A stretch of DNA of 64,000 nt, from positions 62,001 through 126,000 of the forward strand of contig JAJZTW010000002.1 of the NCBI GenBank assembly GCA_021847345.1, in the 5' to 3' direction. Under the pieces are notes generated by a model. It did not search any database, was not told the origin of the DNA, and saw only the letters and a program-made list of their open reading frames with translations. A program made the position numbers and the translations under genes. Source of the stretch: Pseudomonadota bacterium. Its GTDB lineage: Bacteria > Pseudomonadota > Gammaproteobacteria > Burkholderiales > Burkholderiaceae_C. This document shows positions 57,961-64,000 of the stretch, one piece after another; positions within the stretch are counted from its first letter, which is position 1, and the number at the start of each line of letters is the position of its first letter.

Positions 57961-57988
57961 AAACGTCACCATTTCGTCCCGAAAAATG
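57961..57988. promoter_or_regulatory. candidate IclR operator: AAACGTCACCATTTCGTCCCGAAAAATG
   Basis: Inverted repeat TTTCG-TCC-CGAAA (57972-57984) in the divergent iclR/CoA-ligase promoter; similar to 53784-53807. Confidence 0.45.
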
Positions 57989-58123
57989 CGAAAACCCAAG
58001 AATCGGGCGACAGTTTTCAGGAAATGTAAAAAACGGGACTGTTCGTTGGCATTTTTTTCCCTAAATTGGCATCACACCCGGCGCCGTGGCAGGTTTTCCC
58101 ACCTCGGAGGCGTGCCGGAGCCG

Positions 58124-59755
58124 ATGCGAAGTGCCCCATCCAGACCCGTCATGACTCGTCTCGAAAGCCTGTTTCCGCAAGCCATGGTGCTGCCCGTCGA
58201 CAGCGGCGAGACCTGCAGCATCCAGCAGTTGATCGACAGCAACGCGGCGCGCGATCCCCAGGGCACCTATTTCATCGCGACCCACACCGGGCGCGCGATC
58301 AGCTTCGCCGAGCTGCGCAGGGCATGCGCCGAGCTGGGTGGGTTCTTCGCGTCGCGCGGCCTGCGGCGCGGCGACGTCGTGTCGTTGTTCCTGCCCAACG
58401 GCCTGGAGGCGGCCCTGCTGATCCTGGGCTCGATGTATCACGGGCTGCTGGTCAACCCGATCAACCTGTTGTCGCAGCCGGCGCAGCTGCGCTATATCCT
58501 CGAGCACAGCGAGACCCGCTTGCTGCTCACCGTGCCCGAGCACGAGCAGCGGATGCGCGAGATCGCCGCGCAGCTGCCGCGCGCGCCGGGCATCGAGGTC
58601 GTGGACGACGACGCTTGGCTGGATCGCGCACGCGGCCAGGCGCTGCCTCCCGAGCAGCCCGCGCAGGTCGACGATGCGGCGTTGCTGATGTACACGTCGG
58701 GCACGACCGGAACGCCCAAGGGCGTGGTGCTCAGCCACGGCAACCTGTGCGCCAACGCGATCAACATCAGTCGCGAGCACCTGCTGGGCGCCGGCGACCG
58801 CGGACTGGCTCCGCTGCCGCTCTATCACATCAACGCGCTGGTGGTGAACCTGATCACGCCGTTGGCCCATGGCGGCTCGCTGGTCATGCCGCCGCGCTTC
58901 TCGGCCTCGAGCTTCTGGCGTGACGCGCTGGAGTTCCGTTGCACCTGGGTCAACGCGGTGCCGACCATCATCGCCTACCTGATCCAGTCGGCTCCGCCCG
59001 AGCTGGGGCCGCAGCAGCTCAGGCACATCCGCTTCTGCCGTTCGGCCTCGGCGGCCTTGCCGCCCGAGCACCATCGGGCCTTCGAGTCCCGCTTCGGCGT
59101 GGACATCATCGAGACCATGGGCCTGACGGAAACGGCAGCGCCGTCGTTCAGCAACCCCGTGCAGCGTGCCTTGCGCAAGATCGGCAGCATCGGCAGGCCG
59201 TCGGGCACCGTCGCGCGCGTGGTCGGCACGGACGGCGCGTTGCTGGCCGACGGGCAGGTCGGCGAAATCCAGCTGCGCGGCGGCAACGTGATGCGCGGCT
59301 ACCTGAAGAATCCCGTGGAGACCGCCAAGGCGTTCACCGACGACGGCTGGTTCCGAACCGGCGACCTCGGCTATCGCGATGCCGACGGCTACTACTTCAT
59401 CACCGGCCGGGCCAAGGAACTGATCATCAAGGGCGGCGAGAACATCGCACCGCGCGAGATCGACGAGGCGCTGCTCAAGCACTCGGCGGTGCTCGAGGCC
59501 GCGGCCGTCGGCGTGCAGGACAGCAACTACGGCCAGAACATCGAGGCCTACCTGGTGCTGCGACCTGGAGCCGAGCTGCACGAACAGGATCTGCGCGAGC
59601 ACTGCCTGCGCCATCTCGGGCGCTACAAGACGCCGCGTGCCTGCTACATCGTCGACGACCTGCCGCGCGGTCCGTCGGGAAAGATCCAGCGCCTGAAGCT
59701 TGCCGAGCTTCCGGCCGATGCGGTTCGCCGCGCGCTGCAGCTGACCCAGGCCTGA
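58124..59755 (+). CDS. AMP-forming acyl-CoA synthetase (SauT-like CoA ligase); start 58124 or 58151
   Basis: LMYTSGTTGTPKGVVLSHGNLCANA; METMGLTETAA-type motif; GWFRTGDLGYRDADGYYFITGRAKELIIKGGENIAPREID. Confidence 0.88.
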   Translation: MRSAPSRPVMTRLESLFPQAMVLPVDSGETCSIQQLIDSNAARDPQGTYFIATHTGRAISFAELRRACAELGGFFASRGLRRGDVVSLFLPNGLEAALLILGSMYHGLLVNPINLLSQPAQLRYILEHSETRLLLTVPEHEQRMREIAAQLPRAPGIEVVDDDAWLDRARGQALPPEQPAQVDDAALLMYTSGTTGTPKGVVLSHGNLCANAINISREHLLGAGDRGLAPLPLYHINALVVNLITPLAHGGSLVMPPRFSASSFWRDALEFRCTWVNAVPTIIAYLIQSAPPELGPQQLRHIRFCRSASAALPPEHHRAFESRFGVDIIETMGLTETAAPSFSNPVQRALRKIGSIGRPSGTVARVVGTDGALLADGQVGEIQLRGGNVMRGYLKNPVETAKAFTDDGWFRTGDLGYRDADGYYFITGRAKELIIKGGENIAPREIDEALLKHSAVLEAAAVGVQDSNYGQNIEAYLVLRPGAELHEQDLREHCLRHLGRYKTPRACYIVDDLPRGPSGKIQRLKLAELPADAVRRALQLTQA

Positions 59756-59847
59756 GCCGGCGCGCCACCGGCGCGGGCCGCCATTCCGGGAGCCTCCCGG
59801 GGGGCACACCCGGCAGTAGTTCCAGACAACGCCAACAGGAGACAGAC

Positions 59848-60849
59848 ATGCACAACACCGGACAAGTCGAATCCGCACGCACCGAGGCGCAGGCAGCGTC
59901 CTGGGGACGCCGCCTGCGCAAGGCGGCCGCCGTGCTGGCCATGGCGGCCGCGCTGCCGCTGGCGCATGCAGCGTACCCCGATCACCCGATCAATTTCATC
60001 GTTCCATGGGGCGCCGGCGGCGGTGCCGACCTGCTGGCGCGCACGTCGTCGAAGATCATGGAAAAGCAGCTCGGCGTGTCGCTGCCGGTGATCAACGTGC
60101 CCGGCGCCGACGGCATGGTCGGCATGACCAAGCTGCTGACCTCCCCCGCGGACGGGTACGACGTGGCGGTGCTGATCGGCGACACCTTCGCGCTGCTGTC
60201 GGGCAAGCATCCGCCCTTCGATCTCAAGCAGATCATTCCGCTGGCCATCATGATCCAGCAGCCGTCGGGCTACTGGGTCAACGCCAAGGGTCCGTGGAAG
60301 ACCTGGCAGGATGTGGAGAACGCCGCGAAAAAGAAGACCCTCACGGTGGCAGTGACCGGCTTCGGCAGCGCCGACGACATCACCACGCGCTACCTGGCGC
60401 ACAAGCTGGGGATCAAGCTCGAGTCGGTGCCCTTCGCCAAGCCGGGCCAGCGCTACAGCTCCATCCTCGGCGGCAACGCGGACATCGTCTACGAGCAGAC
60501 CGGAGACGTCCGCAGCTACTTCGACTCGGGCAAGTTCCGCCCGGTCCTGTTCTTCTACCCGAAGCCGGTGCCGATCCCGGCGTTCTCCAAGGTGCCGGTG
60601 TCGGAGCAACTGGGACTGGATGTGACCCTGCCGCAATTCCGGGCCATCGTGGTCAAGGCCGGGACCCCGCCGGATCGTGTGAAAAAGCTCGCGGATGCCC
60701 TGCGCAAGGTCGCTGCCAGCCCCGAGTTCCAGGCCTACCTGAACCAGCAGTACGCCGACCCGAACAGCTATGTGCCGATGAAGGACGCCGATGCCTTCAT
60801 GGCCGACTGGCTCAAGCAGGCTCGACAGGTCATCGCCGAGACGCATTGA
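59848..60849 (+). CDS. tctC: tripartite tricarboxylate transporter substrate-binding protein (TctC/Bug family)
   Basis: Signal peptide ...PLAHAAYPDHPINFIVPWGAGGGADLLAR; VINVPGADGMVGMTKL; followed by tctBA. Confidence 0.92.
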   Translation: MHNTGQVESARTEAQAASWGRRLRKAAAVLAMAAALPLAHAAYPDHPINFIVPWGAGGGADLLARTSSKIMEKQLGVSLPVINVPGADGMVGMTKLLTSPADGYDVAVLIGDTFALLSGKHPPFDLKQIIPLAIMIQQPSGYWVNAKGPWKTWQDVENAAKKKTLTVAVTGFGSADDITTRYLAHKLGIKLESVPFAKPGQRYSSILGGNADIVYEQTGDVRSYFDSGKFRPVLFFYPKPVPIPAFSKVPVSEQLGLDVTLPQFRAIVVKAGTPPDRVKKLADALRKVAASPEFQAYLNQQYADPNSYVPMKDADAFMADWLKQARQVIAETH

Positions 60850-60913
60850 GCGGCGGCCCGGCCGCGGCAGGCATGCCGCGGCCGGGCGCATGCATCCCGA
60901 AGGAGGCCTTGCG

Positions 60914-61447
60914 ATGTCGTCCGTCACCCTCAAGCGCGTGGTTCCATACCTGATCACGCTGGCCCTGGCCGTGTTCCTGTACCTCAAGGCCGACCAGTTC
61001 GACATGGTCGGTCGCCCGGGCATGCCGGGGCCTGACCTTTGGCCGAAGATGATCTGCGTGCTGCTGGGCGCGACCTCGCTGATCGGGCTCGTCGGCGCGC
61101 TGTTCGGGCCCGCCGAATCCGGCGCGCCGGTCGGCGAGGTCGACGAGGCGCTCGCGTCGCCGCCGGAGACCCACCCCCACCTGGTCTGGATCGGCGTGGC
61201 CGCCACCGGGATGTACGTGTGGGCGATGCCGCGTCTCGGGTTCTTCATCGCGACCTGCCTGTTCGCGGCGGCGCTGCTGCTGATCGGCGGCATGCGCCGC
61301 TGGACCTGGCTGCCGGTCGCGGCGGTCGGTCTCGCCGGCGTGTTCTCGCTGATTTTCATGAAGGTCGTGTACGTGTCGCTGCCGCTGGGCGAGGGCGCGT
61401 TCAAGAGCGTGTCGCTGCTGGTGTTCAAGCTGCTGGGGATCCACTGA
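60914..61447 (+). CDS. tctB: TTT family small permease (TctB)
   Basis: About 178 aa with about 4 TM segments, MPGPDLWPKMICVLLGATSLIGL; between tctC and tctA. Confidence 0.88.
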   Translation: MSSVTLKRVVPYLITLALAVFLYLKADQFDMVGRPGMPGPDLWPKMICVLLGATSLIGLVGALFGPAESGAPVGEVDEALASPPETHPHLVWIGVAATGMYVWAMPRLGFFIATCLFAAALLLIGGMRRWTWLPVAAVGLAGVFSLIFMKVVYVSLPLGEGAFKSVSLLVFKLLGIH

Positions 61448-61448
61448 C

Positions 61449-63005
61449 ATGAGCGTGATGCACGATCTGGCCCTCGGGCTGATGCATGTGTTCCAGCCCT
61501 ACGACCTGCTGATGCTGGTCGTGGGCATCCTGGTCGGCATGCTGGTGTCCATCATGCCGGGCCTGGGCTTCGTCATGGGGGTGATCCTGGCGCTGCCCTT
61601 CACCTACAAGATGCAGATCGAGCCGGCGGTGATCCTGCTGACCGCGATCTATTTCTCGGGTACCTATGGCGGTTGCTTCACCACCATCCTGTACCGGATC
61701 CCCGGCGAACCCAACGACGTTCCCCTGCTGTGGGACGGCTACACGATGGGCCAGCGCGAGGGCGCGGCCAAGCCACTGGGCTGGGCGCTGGTGGCCGCGC
61801 TGATCGGCGGCCTGGTGTCGTCAGCGGTGATGGTGGCGCTGACCGGGCCGTTGACCGAGGTCGCGCTGAAATTCAATTCCGAGGACTATTTCGCGGCCAT
61901 CGTGTTCGGCCTGACCACCGTGGTGTCGCTGGCCGGAAAGTCGCTCACGAAGGCCTTTGTCAGCCTGTGCCTGGGCCTGCTCGTGGCGTGCATCGGGGTC
62001 GACAGCATCTACGGCGTCAGCCGCTACACCTTCGGCGTGCCGATTCTCGGCGATGGGGTGCAGTTGGTGGCGGTGCTGGTGGGCATGTACGGCCTGGGCG
62101 AGGTGCTCAAGCGCATCGGCCAGGGCCTTGCGATCAAGGGCGCGCCGGCCGGAGCGAAGGTCAAGGTGCAGACCAGCTTTCCAAGCCTGCGCGAGATCTG
62201 GGGGGTGCGGGGCGCGATCCTGCGCAGCAGCGCCATCGGCACGCTGCTGGGCGTGGTGCCCGGGGCGGGGGCCACGATCACGTCCTTCATCTGCTACGGA
62301 GTGGAAAAGCAGTACGGGCGCGAGCGCGCCAGGCTCGGCAGCGGGCACCCCAGCGGAATCGTGGCTCCGCAGATCGGCTCCACCGCATCGGTCGCCGGGC
62401 ACCTGATTCCCATGCTCACGCTCGGCATCCCGGGCAGCGCGGCCACCGCGGTGATCCTCGCCGCGTTCCTGCTGCATGGCGTGCAGCCCGGGCCGATGCT
62501 GCTGTCCGACCCGGCCTCGCGCGTGACCGTCTACACCATCCTGGCGTCGATGTTCGTCGCGGTGATCGGCATGTGCCTGATCGGATTCTTCTGGATCCGC
62601 CTGGTCGTGCGCGTACTGCTGATCCCGCAGTACCTGCTCAACGCCATCGTCGTGCTGTTCTGCCTGGTGGGGGCCTACGCCGACCGGAATTCGATGTCGG
62701 ACGTGTGGATGATCCTGGCCTTCGGCGTGCTGGGCTACCTGTTCGAAAAGTACAAGTTCCCCATTTCACCGATGGTGCTCGGAGCCATCCTGGGTCCGAT
62801 CGGCGAGAGCAATTTCATGCGCAGCATGGTCGTGCACCGTGACGACTGGACAGCTGCCTTCACGCAGCCGCTGAGCGGAACGCTGCTGGCGATGTCGGCC
62901 TTCGCGGTGTTCTACCCCGTGCTGCGCGAGTCGCTGCGTTGGCTGCGCCGGCGAGGCCGGCCAGCGTTGACAGCGGCTGCATCCGGAGGCCCTCCGGTCG
63001 CCTGA
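61449..63005 (+). CDS. tctA: TTT family large permease (TctA)
   Basis: GMLVSIMPGLGFVMGVILALPFTYKMQIEPAVILLTAIYFSGTYGGCFTTILYRIPGEP; LTLGIPGSAATAVILAAFLLHGVQPGPML. Confidence 0.96.
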   Translation: MSVMHDLALGLMHVFQPYDLLMLVVGILVGMLVSIMPGLGFVMGVILALPFTYKMQIEPAVILLTAIYFSGTYGGCFTTILYRIPGEPNDVPLLWDGYTMGQREGAAKPLGWALVAALIGGLVSSAVMVALTGPLTEVALKFNSEDYFAAIVFGLTTVVSLAGKSLTKAFVSLCLGLLVACIGVDSIYGVSRYTFGVPILGDGVQLVAVLVGMYGLGEVLKRIGQGLAIKGAPAGAKVKVQTSFPSLREIWGVRGAILRSSAIGTLLGVVPGAGATITSFICYGVEKQYGRERARLGSGHPSGIVAPQIGSTASVAGHLIPMLTLGIPGSAATAVILAAFLLHGVQPGPMLLSDPASRVTVYTILASMFVAVIGMCLIGFFWIRLVVRVLLIPQYLLNAIVVLFCLVGAYADRNSMSDVWMILAFGVLGYLFEKYKFPISPMVLGAILGPIGESNFMRSMVVHRDDWTAAFTQPLSGTLLAMSAFAVFYPVLRESLRWLRRRGRPALTAAASGGPPVA

Positions 63006-63062
63006 TGCACCGCGGCTGCGCCGCGCACCGGCGCGGGCGGCCCCGTCTGGCGCCGGCGGCGT

Positions 63063-63521
63063 TCACGGGAAGATCACCGTGGCGTGGATGGTGTTGTACT
63101 TGCCGTCCGGGCGCAGCCCGATCGCCGTCACGATGGCCCCATTGTTGGTGCCGATCTTGAAGCGTTCGGTCCATGTCTTGTCGCCGGTGTGCTCGACATC
63201 CACCTCGTGGATGCTTTGCGTGGCGGTGTGGGCGGCGCTGTTCTTCCACAGTTCGAGGTGGGAGCCGTCGTAGGGGCCTCCCGAGATATCCAGGCCGACG
63301 ATGCCCCATATGTTGATGCTGGACTCGGTATAGAGCGTACGGGCCTGTCCGGGCGGGATCACCGTGACATCCCCGAATTCATCGAGATACCAGTGGTCGG
63401 AGCCGCCGGGGGCCAACTGGATCGGCACGGGCTGGCGGTTGACGAACGTGACGTAATATCCGGTTCCCGCGAACGCGGAGCCGCACCAGAAAATCAATAG
63501 TGTGACGCAAAACCTTCGCAT
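63063..63521 (-). CDS. small secreted protein of unknown function (paralog 1)
   Basis: Signal peptide MRRFCVTLLIFWCGSAFA; mature GTGYYVTFVNRQPVPIQLAPGG...; homologous to the adjacent ORF. Confidence 0.75.
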   Translation of the reverse strand: MRRFCVTLLIFWCGSAFAGTGYYVTFVNRQPVPIQLAPGGSDHWYLDEFGDVTVIPPGQARTLYTESSINIWGIVGLDISGGPYDGSHLELWKNSAAHTATQSIHEVDVEHTGDKTWTERFKIGTNNGAIVTAIGLRPDGKYNTIHATVIFP

Positions 63522-63579
63522 TTGATTTCTCCTCGAAACCGGCAGGGCGTTGGTGAACCTGGGGTATTTCAACAGCCTG

Positions 63580-64000
63580 TCAATCGAGCACCACGACCGC
63601 GTGCACCGTTCCGTAGCTTCCATCGGGCCGGGCGTTGATGGCGGTCGCGATGTCGGGGCTGCTCGTGCCGATGCCGAAGCTGTGGGCCAAGTCGTGCCAG
63701 CCGGCCGAAGCGTCGAGGGTGAACTCGTGGACGTTTTGCTGCACCTCGTGGCCGTATCCGTCCTGCCACATCTCCAGTCGCTCGCCCTGGTATTTTCCGC
63801 CCGACACATCGAGTCGAATGATTCCGGCCTCGCCCTTGCTCTCCGTGTAGAAAACGGTGCTGGTGCCGTCGGCCCTCACGTACACGGGGCGCCAGAACTC
63901 ATCGACCCACCAACGGTACGAGCTGACCAGCGAGATCTGGACGGGATAGTTCTGGTGATTGATGAAGGATATGTAGAAGCCTGTCCCGGCATGTGCTGCG
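63580..64000 (-). CDS. small secreted protein of unknown function (paralog 2), 5' truncated by window edge
   Basis: Frame stays open to the window edge: AAHAGTGFYISFINHQNYPVQISLVSSYRWWVDEFWRPVYVRADG...ARPDGSYGTVHAVVVLD. Confidence 0.75.
   Translation of the reverse strand, partial: AAHAGTGFYISFINHQNYPVQISLVSSYRWWVDEFWRPVYVRADGTSTVFYTESKGEAGIIRLDVSGGKYQGERLEMWQDGYGHEVQQNVHEFTLDASAGWHDLAHSFGIGTSSPDIATAINARPDGSYGTVHAVVVLD

Overview
A 64 kb, high-GC bacterial chromosomal window. Protein content and gene order look betaproteobacterial (Burkholderiales-like). It is densely coding, with about 57 supported CDS and no rRNA, tRNA, CRISPR or transposase gene that I could recognise. Left to right: (1) a malonate decarboxylase operon, mdcA(partial)-B-C-D-E-G-H, plus an MFS transporter; (2) a conserved small protein, a PH-domain membrane protein and an rssA-like patatin, then surE-pcm-nlpD-rpoS, a 3'-5' exonuclease and rlmD; (3) a Bax-inhibitor-1 protein, then carA-lysE/leuE-carB-greA, DUF4149, yhbY, rlmE, ftsH-folP-glmM; (4) a phosphate block pstS-C-A-B-phoU-phoB-phoR with ppk and ppx; (5) an OlsB-like acyltransferase, sixA, a spermidine-synthase-like gene, lysS, pgi, rfbB-rfbD, minE-D-C, an AidB-like acyl-CoA dehydrogenase, PAP2, DUF4337 and lolC/E; (6) an accessory-looking catabolic/transport locus with an MHS-type MFS transporter, a SauS-like acylating aldehyde dehydrogenase, an IclR regulator, a SauT-like CoA ligase and a TctC-B-A transporter; (7) two tandem paralogous small secreted proteins of unknown function at the right edge. 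The most interesting non-routine signals are: an intergenic three-hairpin repeat of 79 bp, with a tandem array and a distant inverted copy that is identical over 54 bp, both lying between convergent genes; the tandem secreted-protein family; the SauS/SauT-TTT cluster with a motif shared by two of its promoters; a 9-bp repeat coding the IclR C-terminal tail; and putative Pho boxes upstream of pstS and between ppk and ppx. All assignments come from reading the sequence and translations. No database search was run.
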